A stretch of 42,604 nucleotides of DNA, from assembly GCA_937864925.1 (NCBI GenBank), contig CALMFH010000282.1:1-42604 (forward strand), given 5' to 3'. Source of the DNA: an uncultured Alphaproteobacteria bacterium (GTDB lineage: Bacteria; Pseudomonadota; Alphaproteobacteria; Rhizobiales; Ancalomicrobiaceae). The notes under the pieces are model-generated. The model was not told the origin of the DNA and searched no databases. It worked only from the letters and a program-made list of their open reading frames with translations. Positions 13,971 to 23,780 of this stretch are shown piece by piece. How positions within the stretch are numbered: position 1 is the first letter of the stretch; each line of letters starts with the position of its first letter. A program made the translations under genes and the position numbers.

Positions 13971-16412
13971 GTGCCGTCCTTCTCCCGCAGCCTCGAGAAG
14001 GCGCTCCATCAGGCCCTGCATCTGGCCAACGAGCGCCGCCAGGAATACGCCACGCTCGAGCACCTGCTGCTCGCCCTGATCGACGATCAGGACGCGGCCG
14101 CGGTGATGCGGGCGTGCAACGTCGATCTCGACGTGCTGAAGCGCAACCTGATCGAATACGTCGACACCGAACTCGAGAACCTCGTTTCCGACGACGAGGA
14201 CGACGCCAAGCCCACCGCCGGTTTCCAGCGCGTGATTCAACGCGCCGTCATCCACGTGCAGTCCTCGGGTCGCGAGGAGGTGACCGGCGCCAACGTGCTC
14301 GTCGCCATCTTCGCCGAGCGCGAGTCCCATGCGGCCTATTTCCTGCAAGAGCAGGACATGACCCGCTACGACGCGGTCAACTACATCAGCCACGGCATCG
14401 CCAAGCGGGCGGGCATGTCGGAAGCACGTCCACCTCGCGGCGCGGAGGAAGAGATGTCGTCGACCGAAACCGCCGCCGAAACCAAGAAGAAAACCGAAGC
14501 GCTCGAGGCCTACTGCGTCAACCTCAACGACAAGGCGGCGAAGGGCAAGATCGATCCGCTGATCGGCCGCGACGCCGAAATCGCCCGCACCATCCAGGTG
14601 CTGTGCCGCCGCTCCAAGAACAATCCGCTCTATGTCGGCGACCCCGGTGTCGGCAAGACGGCGATCGCCGAAGGCCTCGCCCGCCGTATCGTCGAGGGTG
14701 CGGTGCCGGAGGTGCTTCTCGGTTCGACCGTCTTCGCCCTCGACATGGGGGCGCTGCTCGCCGGCACCCGCTATCGCGGCGACTTCGAAGAGCGGCTGAA
14801 GCAGGTGGTCAAGGAGATCGAGGAGTATCCGAAGGCGATCATGTTCATCGACGAGATCCACACCGTCATCGGTGCGGGTGCGACGTCGGGCGGCGCCATG
14901 GATGCCTCGAATCTGCTCAAGCCTGCCCTCGCTTCGGGCAACGTCCGCTGCATCGGCTCGACCACCTACAAGGAATATCGCCAGTTCTTCGAGAAGGACC
15001 GGGCGTTGGTTCGCCGCTTCCAGAAGATCGACGTCAACGAGCCGTCGGTGCCCGACGCGATCGAGATCCTCAAGGGGCTGAAGCCCTATTTCGAGGAACA
15101 CCACAAGGTCCGCTACACCCACGACGCCATCAAGGCGGCGGTGGAACTGGCGGCGCGCTACATCAACGACCGCAAGCTGCCGGACAAGGCGATCGACGTC
15201 ATCGACGAGAGCGGCGCGGCCCAGATGCTGGTCACCGAGTCGAAGCGGCGCAAGGTCATCGGCGTCAAGGAGATCGAGGAAACGATCGCCACCATGGCGC
15301 GGATCCCGCCGAAGTCGGTCTCCAAGAACGACGCCGAGGTGCTCGAGCACCTCGACACCAACCTGAAGCGGGTGGTCTACGGTCAGGAGAAGGCGATCGA
15401 GACGCTGGCCGCGGCGATCAAGCTCGCCCGCGCCGGGCTTCGCGAACCGGAGAAGCCGATCGGTTCCTACCTCTTCGCCGGCCCGACCGGCGTCGGCAAG
15501 ACCGAGGTGGCGCGCCAGCTCGCCAAGCTGCTCGGGGTCGAGATCCTGCGCTTCGACATGTCGGAGTACATGGAGCGCCACACCGTTTCACGACTGATCG
15601 GCGCGCCTCCCGGCTACGTCGGTTTCGACCAGGGCGGCCTCCTCACCGACGGTGTCGACCAGCATCCGCACTGCGTGCTGCTGCTCGACGAGATCGAGAA
15701 GGCGCATCCAGACCTGTTCAACATCCTCCTGCAGGTGATGGACCACGGGAAGCTCACCGACCACAACGGCAAGCAGGTCGATTTCCGCAACGTCATCCTG
15801 ATCATGACCACCAATGCCGGCGCCGCCGATCTCGCCAAGGCGCCGATCGGCTTCAACCGGGTCAAGCGCGAGGGCGAGGACCAGGAGGCGATCAACCGAC
15901 TGTTCACGCCGGAGTTCCGCAACCGGCTCGATGCGGTGGTCGCCTTCCAGAACCTGCCGATAGAGGTCATCCGCCAGGTCGTCACCAAGTTCGTGATGCA
16001 GCTCGAGGCGCAGCTCGCCGACCGCAACGTCACCTTCGAACTCGACGCGGCGGCGATCGACTGGCTCGCCACCCACGGCTACGACCGCCAGATGGGGGCG
16101 CGTCCGCTCGGTCGCGTCATCCAGGAGCACATCAAGAAGCCGCTCGCCGACGAGGTGTTGTTCGGCAAGCTGAAGCGCGGCGGCGTGGTCAAGGTCACGG
16201 TCGGCAAGAGCGCCGAAGGGGCGGACGAGTTGAAGCTCGAGAGCCTTTCGGCGGTGACCGCCGTCGCCGCCCCGGCCCCCGAGCCGGAGGTCAAGGCGAA
16301 GGCCAAGGCGAGCCGCAAGAAGCCGGCGAAGGCCAAGAAGGCGCCGAAGTCCGGCGTCCCGGCCTTGTCGCGACCGCGGGCGGTCGTGCCGCTCGATCCG
16401 AGCGAGGAGTGA
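13971..16412 (+). CDS. clpA: ATP-dependent Clp protease ATP-binding subunit ClpA
   Basis: This 813-residue AAA+ unfoldase of the ClpAP protease has the complete ClpA layout. The N-terminal Clp-N double repeat (residues about 1-145) binds ClpS. The first AAA module has Walker A GDPGVGKT at 223-230 and MFIDEIHT as Walker B. The second has GPTGVGKT at 504-511 and [12 protein letters not shown]. An IGFNR segment near residue 627 corresponds to the ClpP-docking loop. The C terminus carries an extra tail of about 50 residues rich in Lys, Ala and Pro ([19 protein letters not shown]), longer than in E. coli. The start is GTG, with GAGG 8 bases upstream. It is translated with clpS and ends at a strong hairpin. 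Confidence 0.97.
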   Translation: MPSFSRSLEKALHQALHLANERRQEYATLEHLLLALIDDQDAAAVMRACNVDLDVLKRNLIEYVDTELENLVSDDEDDAKPTAGFQRVIQRAVIHVQSSGREEVTGANVLVAIFAERESHAAYFLQEQDMTRYDAVNYISHGIAKRAGMSEARPPRGAEEEMSSTETAAETKKKTEALEAYCVNLNDKAAKGKIDPLIGRDAEIARTIQVLCRRSKNNPLYVGDPGVGKTAIAEGLARRIVEGAVPEVLLGSTVFALDMGALLAGTRYRGDFEERLKQVVKEIEEYPKAIMFIDEIHTVIGAGATSGGAMDASNLLKPALASGNVRCIGSTTYKEYRQFFEKDRALVRRFQKIDVNEPSVPDAIEILKGLKPYFEEHHKVRYTHDAIKAAVELAARYINDRKLPDKAIDVIDESGAAQMLVTESKRRKVIGVKEIEETIATMARIPPKSVSKNDAEVLEHLDTNLKRVVYGQEKAIETLAAAIKLARAGLREPEKPIGSYLFAGPTGVGKTEVARQLAKLLGVEILRFDMSEYMERHTVSRLIGAPPGYVGFDQGGLLTDGVDQHPHCVLLLDEIEKAHPDLFNILLQVMDHGKLTDHNGKQVDFRNVILIMTTNAGAADLAKAPIGFNRVKREGEDQEAINRLFTPEFRNRLDAVVAFQNLPIEVIRQVVTKFVMQLEAQLADRNVTFELDAAAIDWLATHGYDRQMGARPLGRVIQEHIKKPLADEVLFGKLKRGGVVKVTVGKSAEGADELKLESLSAVTAVAAPAPEPEVKAKAKASRKKPAKAKKAPKSGVPALSRPRAVVPLDPSEE

Positions 16413-16419
16413 GATCGGA

Positions 16420-16462
16420 GATCACGCGGTGCGGCGGGTGTCGCTCGCCGCACCGCGTGATC
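16420..16462. terminator. 17-bp perfect stem hairpin after clpA
   Basis: GATCACGCGGTGCGGCG (16420-16436) is the exact reverse complement of 16446-16462, with a 9-base loop. It begins eight bases after the clpA stop codon. The stem is very GC-rich and the following TCCTTGTTCC gives a loose T-rich tail. It probably ends the clpSA transcript before mfd. Confidence 0.7.
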
Positions 16463-16613
16463 GCACGTCCTTGTTCCCGCATCCCTCCCTCACGCGATCG
16501 GGACTGGCGCGGCGCGCCGAAATCCTGTTGAAGAGACGGCATTCGACCCCGCGCGGCTCGCCCGAAAGCCCCTCGCGGGCGTTCGTGCGTTTCTCGCCGC
16601 CGAGGTCGCCGCC

Positions 16614-19600
16614 TTGAAGAAGCTCACCGGTCTCTTCCGCTATCGCTCCCACGTCCGGCTCGCCAGCGTTCCGGACGGCGCGGAGGGACTGGTCATCGGC
16701 GATCTCGCCCGCGACGCGGGGGCTCGCGACGGGCGGCCGTCGCTGCTGGTGATCTGCCGCGACGGGGTGCGCATGCAGCGACTGGAGGCGGCGCTCGCCT
16801 TCTTCGCCCCCGACGTCCACGTCCTGAGCCTGCCGTCCTGGGATTGCCGGCCCTATGATCGGGTGTCGCCCAATTCGGTGGTGGTGGCGCGGCGGATGAC
16901 GACGCTCTCCCATCTCGCCACGCCGCGGGAGCGGGGGAAGCCGATCGTGGTGTTGACCACCGTCAACGCCGCCGCCCAGCGCCTACCGGCCCGCGACATC
17001 GTCGCCGGCGAGACCTTCTCGGCGGTCGCCGGCGGTCGTGCCGACATGGCCGATCTGGTCAAATGGCTGGAGACCAACGGCTTCGAGCGCACGCCGACGG
17101 TGCGCGACACCGGCGAATACGCGGTCAGGGGCGGCATCCTCGATCTCTTCGCGCCGGGTACCGAAGCCCCCGTCCGGCTCGATTTCTTCGGTGACGAACT
17201 GGAGCAGATCCGCCGCTTCGATCCCGAGACCCAGCGCACCACCGGCCAGTTGAAGCGGCTCGAGTGGGTGCCGATGTCGGAGGTGACGCTGACGCCCGAG
17301 GTGGTCGCGCGCTTCCGGCGCAACTACGTCACCAGCTTCGGCGCAACCACCCGTGACGACGCCCTCTACGGCGCCATCTCCGACGGGCGGCGCTATGCCG
17401 GCCTAGAACACTGGCTGCCGCTGTTCCACGAGCGGCTGGAGACGCTCTTCGACCATGTCGGCGATGCCCGCATCGTCCTCGACCACCATGTCGACGAGGC
17501 CTTCGCCGAGCGTCTCGCCGACGTCGCCGACCATTACGAGGCTCGCCGCGAGGCGATGGACGAGGCGGCGTCGGGTGCCGTGCCCTACAAGCCGTTGGAG
17601 CCGAAGGCGCTGTTCCTCACCGAGGGCGAATGGAAGAGCCGCCTCGCCGACGCCAAGACGGCGCGCCTCACCCCCTTCGCGCTGCCCGACGACCTCGACG
17701 TCGTCGATCTCGGCGGGCGCCAGGGCCGCAGCTTCGCCGCCGAGCGGGCGTCGAGCGAGGGCAACGTCTTCGACGCCGCCGTCGGTCACATCGCCGAACT
17801 CCGCGCCGGGCCGCACCGGGTGATCGTCGCCGCCTGGTCGGACGGTGCCCTCGATCGCCTGAAACAGGTGCTCTCCGACCATGGCCTCGGCCGGGTGAAG
17901 GCGCTCGCCACCTTCCCGGAAGCCGGGCTGATGGCGAAGGGCGAGGTCGGCCTCGCCGTGCTGGGGCTGGAGAGCGGCTTCGAGATCGAGGATACGGCGA
18001 TCGTCGCCGAGCAGGACATCCTCGGCGATCGGCTGATCCGGGCGAAGCGCAAGCACTCCAAGGGCTCGGACTTCATCAAGGAGGTCGCCGGCCTCGCCGA
18101 GGGCGATCTCGTCGTCCACGTCGATCACGGCATCGGCCGCTTCTCGGGCCTGAAGACCATCACCGCCGCCGGCGCCCCGCACGACTGCCTGGAGCTGATC
18201 TATCAGGGCGGCGACAAGCTCTATCTGCCGGTCGAGAACATCGAACTGCTCTCTCGCTACGGCTCGGCCGACGAGGGTGACGCCATCCTCGACAAACTCG
18301 GCGGCGTCGCCTGGGGGATGCGCAAGGCGCGGATGAAGAAGCGCATCCGCGAGATCGCGGATCAGCTGATCAGGACCGCCGCGGCGCGCCTCCTCAAGAC
18401 CGCGCCGAAATATGTCGCCCCCGAGGGCCTCTACGACGAGTTCCGCGCCCGCTTCCCCTACGAGGAGACGGACGATCAGTTGGCCTCGATCGACGCCGTC
18501 TTCGACGACCTCGCCGTCGGGCGCCCGATGGACCGGCTGATCTGCGGCGACGTCGGCTTCGGCAAGACCGAAGTGGCGCTGCGCGCCGCTTTCGCGGTGG
18601 CGGCTTCGGGCCGCCAAGTGGCGGTCGTGGTGCCGACGACGCTGCTCGCCCGCCAGCATTTCCGCACCTTCGCCGAGCGTTTCAAAGGGCTGCCGATTCG
18701 CGTCGCCCAGGCGTCGCGGCTGGTCTCGGCCAAGGACCTCGCGGCGGTGAGGAAGGAACTCGCCGACGGTACCCTCGACGTGGTGATCGGTACCCACGCG
18801 CTGCTCGCCAAGGGCATCGACTTCAAGGACCTCGGCCTCCTCATCATCGACGAGGAGCAGCACTTCGGCGTCAAGCACAAGGAGCGGCTGAAGGAGCTGA
18901 AGTCGGACGTCCACGTCCTGACGCTGTCCGCCACACCGATCCCGCGCACGTTGCAACTGGCGCTGACCGGCGTGCGTGAGCTGTCGATCATCGCCACGCC
19001 GCCGGTCGATCGCATGGCGGTCCGCACCTTCATCTCGCCCTTCGATGCGCTGGTCGTCCGCGACGCGCTCCTGCGCGAGCACTACCGCGGCGGGCAGTCG
19101 TTCTATGTGGTGCCCCGCGTCGCCGATCTCGCCGAGCGCAAGGAGTTCCTCGAACGGGTGGTGCCCGAGGTGAAGGTCGCCGTCGCCCACGGCCAGATGG
19201 CGGCGGGCGAGCTGGAAGACGTCATGAACGCCTTCTACGAGGGCAAGTACGACGTGCTGCTCTCCACCACCATCGTCGAATCGGGCCTCGACATCCCCAC
19301 GGCCAACACGCTGATCGTCCACCGCGCCGACATGTTCGGCCTCGCCCAGCTCTACCAGCTGCGCGGCCGCGTCGGCCGGTCGAAGATCCGCGCCTACGCG
19401 CTGTTCACCGTGCCGGCGAAGAAGCCGCTGACCCTGCAGGCCGAACGCCGCCTCAAGGTGCTGCAGTCGCTCGACAATCTCGGCGCCGGCTTCCAACTGG
19501 CGAGCCACGACCTCGACATCCGCGGCGCCGGCAACCTGATCGGCGAGGAGCAGTCCGGCCACATCAAGGAGGTCGGCTACGAGCTCTACCAGCATATGCT

Positions 19601-20282
19601 GGAGGAGGCGGTGGCGGCGCTGAAGTCGGGCGACGAGGCGATGCCGGAGGAGCAGTGGTCGCCGTCGATCACGGTGGGCACGCCGGTGTTGATCCCCGAC
19701 CACTACGTCGCCGATCTCGGCCTGCGTCTCGGGCTCTACAAGCGCCTGTCGGATCTGTCGACGACGGAGGAGATCGACGGCTTCGGCGCCGAGCTGATCG
19801 ATCGCTTCGGCCCGCTGCCGGAGGAGGTCGAGCACCTCCTCAAGATCGTCTACATCAAGTCGCTGTGCCGGCGCGCCAATGTCGAGAAGATCGAGGCGGG
19901 TCCGAAGGGCGTGGTCATCGCCTTCCGCCATTCGAGCTTCGCCAACCCGGCCGGGCTGGTGAAGTGGATCGGCGAGCAGGGCTCGCTCGCCAAGATCCGG
20001 CCCGATCAGAAGATCGTCCTCGTCCGCGACTGGCCCGATCCGCTCGATCGCCTCAAGGGCGCGGCAGTCGTCCTGACCCAACTCGTCCGTATCGCCGAGA
20101 AGAAGGACGACGGCCCGCTGACGCTGTCGGCCGGGATGATCGAGCAGCCGGAGACCAAGAAGCTCAAACTGGCCCCGACCCCGCCGCCCCCGCCGCCGCC
20201 GCAGAAGAAGCTCGGGAGATACCCGAGCCTGCAGAGCCTCGGAAGGGACAAGAAGCCGCCCGGAGGGTGGGGGAGACGGTGA
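16614..20282 (+). CDS. mfd: Transcription-repair coupling factor Mfd
   Basis: This 1222-residue ATP-dependent translocase dislodges RNA polymerase stalled at DNA lesions and recruits UvrA. The N-terminal UvrB-like region begins ASVPDGAEGLVIGDLARD. The RNA-polymerase-interacting CarD-like domain shows GDLVVHVDHGIGRFSGL. The helicase core has GDVGFGKTEVALRAAF (Walker A, residues 645-652), DEEQHFG (746-752) and QLRGRVGRS. A C-terminal regulatory domain follows. The last 45 residues hold a run of seven prolines and are basic. The chosen start is TTG at 16614, with GAGG eight bases before it; no ATG or GTG occurs further upstream in frame. The open frame does continue upstream to a stop at 16458 and encodes an Mfd-like FDPARLARKPL, so the true start is uncertain. 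Confidence 0.96.
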   Translation: MKKLTGLFRYRSHVRLASVPDGAEGLVIGDLARDAGARDGRPSLLVICRDGVRMQRLEAALAFFAPDVHVLSLPSWDCRPYDRVSPNSVVVARRMTTLSHLATPRERGKPIVVLTTVNAAAQRLPARDIVAGETFSAVAGGRADMADLVKWLETNGFERTPTVRDTGEYAVRGGILDLFAPGTEAPVRLDFFGDELEQIRRFDPETQRTTGQLKRLEWVPMSEVTLTPEVVARFRRNYVTSFGATTRDDALYGAISDGRRYAGLEHWLPLFHERLETLFDHVGDARIVLDHHVDEAFAERLADVADHYEARREAMDEAASGAVPYKPLEPKALFLTEGEWKSRLADAKTARLTPFALPDDLDVVDLGGRQGRSFAAERASSEGNVFDAAVGHIAELRAGPHRVIVAAWSDGALDRLKQVLSDHGLGRVKALATFPEAGLMAKGEVGLAVLGLESGFEIEDTAIVAEQDILGDRLIRAKRKHSKGSDFIKEVAGLAEGDLVVHVDHGIGRFSGLKTITAAGAPHDCLELIYQGGDKLYLPVENIELLSRYGSADEGDAILDKLGGVAWGMRKARMKKRIREIADQLIRTAAARLLKTAPKYVAPEGLYDEFRARFPYEETDDQLASIDAVFDDLAVGRPMDRLICGDVGFGKTEVALRAAFAVAASGRQVAVVVPTTLLARQHFRTFAERFKGLPIRVAQASRLVSAKDLAAVRKELADGTLDVVIGTHALLAKGIDFKDLGLLIIDEEQHFGVKHKERLKELKSDVHVLTLSATPIPRTLQLALTGVRELSIIATPPVDRMAVRTFISPFDALVVRDALLREHYRGGQSFYVVPRVADLAERKEFLERVVPEVKVAVAHGQMAAGELEDVMNAFYEGKYDVLLSTTIVESGLDIPTANTLIVHRADMFGLAQLYQLRGRVGRSKIRAYALFTVPAKKPLTLQAERRLKVLQSLDNLGAGFQLASHDLDIRGAGNLIGEEQSGHIKEVGYELYQHMLEEAVAALKSGDEAMPEEQWSPSITVGTPVLIPDHYVADLGLRLGLYKRLSDLSTTEEIDGFGAELIDRFGPLPEEVEHLLKIVYIKSLCRRANVEKIEAGPKGVVIAFRHSSFANPAGLVKWIGEQGSLAKIRPDQKIVLVRDWPDPLDRLKGAAVVLTQLVRIAEKKDDGPLTLSAGMIEQPETKKLKLAPTPPPPPPPQKKLGRYPSLQSLGRDKKPPGGWGRR

Positions 20283-20313
20283 GGGGGCGGGATCGGTATT
20301 GAGTCTCTCCGCC

Positions 20314-21042
20314 TCAATAGCGGCAGCTCTGGCCGGCCATGATCGTGCCAGCGCAGGTCGGAGTTGCCGGAGCAATGGTGATGCAGGTGTTTCCATTCGA
20401 ATAGGTGCCCGGCGGGCAGAACTGTCGTATTTGCTGCGATCCGCCCGTGTGATCGCTCCCGCCTTGTCCAGTATAGCTCCTTGAATTATAGTTATTCATA
20501 AAGTTGTAACTGCGGCGCATTATGCCAAGAATTCGCTCTTCTTCCTTTTTTGTGTATCTTTTATGGCATTGCTTTAGAGTTTCTTCAGCAACGAAAGATA
20601 CATTTCGGTGTGCGCTGTAACATTGGTCACCGCGGCCGCAGTATTTTTTGAGCTTGGCAACTTCGGCATCGACCTTGCGGCTGGAGATCGCACAAGGATC
20701 CAGCTCTGAACTGAAACTGTGGGATTCGCCGGACGACCGAAACACGAGAGCCTTTTCGAGCAGGTCGATCTCTTTGTCGATATCGGCGATCAACGACTTG
20801 AAGAGGCGCTTGTCTTCGTCGGTAAGCTTATCCCCGCATTTCGATAGTGCATTGATCATATGAACACGTTCTGCGCGTTCAGCCGAGAGGCATTGAACCG
20901 CATTTCCAGATTCGCAGACGTGTGTTGTTCTTTCGGCATGCGTTGTGTCATTTATCAATTTTTGGCAATCTAGGTTCTTCGATTCCGCCAATTGGATCGA
21001 AAGCAAGATGCCTACAAAGAATGAAATGAAACGTATCATCAT
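20314..21042 (-). CDS. AT-rich secreted cysteine-containing protein of unknown family
   Basis: This encodes a 242-residue protein that I do not recognise. A signal peptide (MMIRFISFFVGILLSIQLAES) leads into a helical, charged region with spaced cysteines (DCQKLI, HVCESGNAVQC, SKCGDK, DPCAIS, KKYCGRGDQC, KQCHKRY). The C terminus has a separate Gly/Ser/Thr-rich part with CPPGTYSNGNTCITIAPATPTCAGT and a final QSCRY, resembling small extracellular cysteine repeats. The even spread of cysteines suggests disulfides and an exported location. The ATG at 21042 is preceded by GGAG at a good distance; a GTG further upstream has an identical TGGAGATTCA before it. Base composition is clearly more AT-rich than any neighbour and codon use is different, which suggests recent acquisition. 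It reads towards mfd. Confidence 0.7.
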   Translation of the reverse strand: MMIRFISFFVGILLSIQLAESKNLDCQKLINDTTHAERTTHVCESGNAVQCLSAERAERVHMINALSKCGDKLTDEDKRLFKSLIADIDKEIDLLEKALVFRSSGESHSFSSELDPCAISSRKVDAEVAKLKKYCGRGDQCYSAHRNVSFVAEETLKQCHKRYTKKEEERILGIMRRSYNFMNNYNSRSYTGQGGSDHTGGSQQIRQFCPPGTYSNGNTCITIAPATPTCAGTIMAGQSCRY

Positions 21043-21420
21043 GTGAATCTCCATCCATGCAGGGCTGTCGGTTTTCAAAGTCGATTGCGCAACGATCTTT
21101 GGGGCCCTCCGATGTTTCACTGAATCTCCACTGGTAGTGGCGTTCAATGATGCAATTCATCGCAGGTACTCGGATCGCAGGGGAGATCGACCAACACAAC
21201 GCGCGCGTTTGAGGTGTTTCTCGGTTGTTTCGAGCGATGTTTCAACTGGCGCGATGGCGGCCCGCCGTTGTTTCATTCGGCAAGGTGTGTGTGAACTTGC
21301 CCCCCCCCGTCACCGAAACGTGACCCGGCGCCATCTGCTCGTGTACTGCGTCGCCGCGCGACTTCCGGCTCAATGGCTGCGAACCGTTCTCGAGAAACGG
21401 CGTGACCGGAGGTGCCCCCG
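21043..21420. other. Moderately AT-rich intergenic region between divergent genes
   Basis: This 378-base spacer separates the AT-rich secreted gene (minus) from the dienelactone hydrolase gene (plus) and must hold both promoters. It contains a repeated TGAATCTCCA (21043 and 21121 regions), a CCACT-GGT-AGTGG dyad near 21130, a run of nine C residues near 21301 and a GTCAC-CGAAAC-GTGAC hairpin just after it. I see no further gene or convincing -35/-10 pair. Confidence 0.5.
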
Positions 21421-22317
21421 ATGACCGAACTGCCGCGCATGCGTGCCAGCGACTTTCCCGCCGAACTGCTCGAGATCTTCGACGGCTACGTCCACGGCCG
21501 AATGACCAAACGCGACTTCCTCGATCGCGCCGCCAAGTACTCGGTCGCCGGCCTCACCGGGGCGGCGCTGGTGAAGGCGCTGTCGCCGAACTATGCGCTG
21601 GCGCAGCAGGTCAAGGCCGACGATCCGCGCATCGTCGTCGCCAAGGCGTCGTATGCCTCGCCGAACGGGCAGGGCACCGTCTCGGGCCTGCTGGTCAAAC
21701 CGGCGGGCGCCACGGGCAAGCTCCCCGGCGTGATCGTCGTCCACGAGAACCGCGGCCTCAACCCCTACATCGCCGATGTGGCGCGGCGGGTGGCGGTGGC
21801 GGGCTACGTCGCCTTCGCCCCCGACGGCCTGTCGCCGCAGGGCGGCTATCCCGGCAGCGACGACGCCGGCCGCGAGATGCAGGCGAAGATCGAACCGGCC
21901 AAGCTGATGGAGGACTTCTTCGCCGCCTATACGTTCCTCAAGGGCCACGAGGCGGTGTCGGGCAAGGTCGGCTGCGTCGGCTTCTGCTACGGTGGCGGGG
22001 TGTGCAACGCGCTGGCCGTCGCCTTCGCCGATCTCGCCGCCGCTGTGCCGTTCTACGGCCGCCAGCCGAAGGCGGAGGACGTCGCCAAGATCAAGGCGCC
22101 GCTGCTCCTCCACTACGCCGAGCAGGATCAGGGCATCAACGCCGGCTGGCCGCCTTACGAGGCGGCGCTCAAGGCGGCGGGCAAGACCTACGAGGCGCAC
22201 ATCTATCCGGGCGTCAACCACGGCTTCCACAACGACACGACGCCGCGCTACGATGAAGCTTCGGCGAAGCTCGCCTGGGAGCGGACGCTGGCATTCTTCA
22301 AGAAGCACCTCGGGTGA
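21421..22317 (+). CDS. Dienelactone hydrolase-family protein with Tat-like leader
   Basis: This 298-residue alpha/beta hydrolase belongs to the dienelactone hydrolase family (YghX-like branch). The nucleophile elbow is GFCYGGG, with cysteine as the catalytic residue, as in DLH. The acid is probably the aspartate in [11 protein letters not shown] and the base the histidine in GVNHGFHND. An oxyanion-type [18 protein letters not shown] lies earlier. About 60 residues precede the fold; [23 protein letters not shown] resembles a twin-arginine signal but has KR instead of RR. Export is thus possible but unproven. The ATG at 21421 has GGAGG 8 bases upstream. The substrate is unknown. Confidence 0.9.
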   Translation: MTELPRMRASDFPAELLEIFDGYVHGRMTKRDFLDRAAKYSVAGLTGAALVKALSPNYALAQQVKADDPRIVVAKASYASPNGQGTVSGLLVKPAGATGKLPGVIVVHENRGLNPYIADVARRVAVAGYVAFAPDGLSPQGGYPGSDDAGREMQAKIEPAKLMEDFFAAYTFLKGHEAVSGKVGCVGFCYGGGVCNALAVAFADLAAAVPFYGRQPKAEDVAKIKAPLLLHYAEQDQGINAGWPPYEAALKAAGKTYEAHIYPGVNHGFHNDTTPRYDEASAKLAWERTLAFFKKHLG

Positions 22318-22336
22318 GGAGGCGGGGGCGAGCCGA

Positions 22337-23518
22337 TCAGCGGCCGGTCTTCGCCGGCCGTTCCGGCGGTTCGCAGTCGACCGCCACCACCTTGCGGCCG
22401 TCGAAGGAGAGGGCGAGGCGGCCGTGCTTCAGTTTCAGTGCCTCGGCGCCGAAGAGATCGCGGCGCCAGCCTTTCAGGGCCGGCACATCGGCGTCGTCGT
22501 CGGTGGCGATCGCCTCCAGTTCGTCGACGGTCGCCACCACCTTGGAGGCGACGCCGTGCTTCTCGCAGACGAGCTTGAGGAGCACCTTCATCAGGTCGAC
22601 CGCCGCCCCGGCGCCGTCCGGCATCGGTCGCCCCCGCGGGATGACCGGCAACTGGTCGCGCGGAATCGCCATCGCCCGCTTGACGCAGGCGAGAATCTCC
22701 TCGCCCGCCTTGGATCGTTCGAAACCCTTCGACAGCGACCGGAGATTGCCGAGGGCGCTCGCATCCTTCGGCTGATCGGCGGCGATCTCGTAGATGGTGT
22801 CGTCCTTGAGAATGCGTGAACGGGGCACGTCCCGGGCCCGCGCTTCGCGTTCTCGCCATGCCGCGATCTCTTTGAGAATGGCGAGTTCGATGGGTTTCTT
22901 CACCCGGAGCTTCAATCGCGTCCAGGCGTTCTCGGGATCGAGATCGTAGGTCTCGTGGGAGGTCAGGACCTCCATCTCCTCCGCCACCCAGTCGCTGCGG
23001 CCCTGATCGGCGAGGCGCTTCTCGAGGTGGTGGTAGACGTCGCGCAGGTGGGTGACGTCGGAGAGGGCGTAGTCGTACTGCTTCTGGGTCAGCGGCCGGC
23101 GGGTCCAGTCGGTGAAGCGGGACGATTTGTCGATGTGATGGCCGGAGATGCGGCTCACCAACTGATCGTAGGAGATCGAATCGCCGAATCCGCAGACCAT
23201 CGCCGCGACCTGGGTGTCGAACACCGGATGCGGCACGAAGCCGCCGAGATTGAAGACGATCTCGATGTCCTGGCGGCCCGAGTGGAACACCTTCATCACC
23301 CGTTCGTTCCGCATCAGCTCGAGGAAGGGAGTCATGTCGAGTCCGTCGGCCAGCGCGTCGACGACCACGGCGGTGTCGGGGCCGGCCATCTGCACGACGC
23401 AGAGCTTGGGCCAGAAGGTGGTCTCGCGCAGGAACTCGGTATCGACCGCGACATAGTCGTGGGCGGCGAGGGCGCGACAGGCGGCGGAGAGATCGGCGGT
23501 CGAAGTGATGAGATTCAT
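22337..23518 (-). CDS. rnd: Ribonuclease D
   Basis: This 393-residue 3'-to-5' exoribonuclease matures tRNA 3' ends. The DEDDy catalytic set is visible: D26 and E28 in VAVDTEFLRE, D84 in HSGRQDIEIVFN, and Y150 with D154 in YDYALSDVTHL. One HRDC-type region follows (ELAILKEIAAWREREARARDVPRSRILKDDTIYEIA) with a further, more diverged helical segment. The length matches bacterial RNase D. The gene lies on the minus strand, 19 bases beyond the convergent hydrolase, and its promoter must be in the space shared with divergent bfr. Confidence 0.96.
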   Translation of the reverse strand: MNLITSTADLSAACRALAAHDYVAVDTEFLRETTFWPKLCVVQMAGPDTAVVVDALADGLDMTPFLELMRNERVMKVFHSGRQDIEIVFNLGGFVPHPVFDTQVAAMVCGFGDSISYDQLVSRISGHHIDKSSRFTDWTRRPLTQKQYDYALSDVTHLRDVYHHLEKRLADQGRSDWVAEEMEVLTSHETYDLDPENAWTRLKLRVKKPIELAILKEIAAWREREARARDVPRSRILKDDTIYEIAADQPKDASALGNLRSLSKGFERSKAGEEILACVKRAMAIPRDQLPVIPRGRPMPDGAGAAVDLMKVLLKLVCEKHGVASKVVATVDELEAIATDDDADVPALKGWRRDLFGAEALKLKHGRLALSFDGRKVVAVDCEPPERPAKTGR

Positions 23519-23679
23519 GGGCCCGCTCTATAGCGCGCTTCGCTCGTCTTGTCGCCTCTTCCCGCCGCCGCGACGGGTGGCGCGCCACCGATCTCGGACG
23601 TCGCGGTCGGAGGCGTGTCGCGGGCGGGCACCGTCGGCGTGTGATGTGGCGGCGAGCCTTGTTGGTAATGCATCCGACT

Positions 23680-23689
23680 TGCAGTCTCG
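23680..23689 (+). promoter_or_regulatory. 10-mer shared by the bfr and bfd upstream regions
   Basis: TGCAGTCTCG lies 91 bases upstream of bfr on the plus strand and recurs upstream of bfd on its coding strand (complement of 24744-24753). A weak promoter pair overlaps it: TTGCAG at 23679-23684, 16 bases, TAGGGT at 23701-23706. A common iron-responsive control site is possible, but the sequence is not a known box I can name. Confidence 0.4.
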
Positions 23690-23780
23690 GAAGTGCGCGT
23701 TAGGGTCGGTCGAGACCGCAGGACGGCGCGGCATCCGATACGACGGCCGTGCCGCGGGAGTGACAGACGGAGACGACGGT

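Noticed and set aside
17403-20396. A long minus-strand open frame of about 1000 codons opposite mfd
   Set aside because: The plus strand is unmistakably Mfd; the antisense frame is rich in Arg, His, Asp and Gly and lacks any motif.
21301-21309. Run of nine C residues
   Set aside because: It lies in noncoding DNA and may be ordinary homopolymer variation or a sequencing artefact; no frame depends on it.
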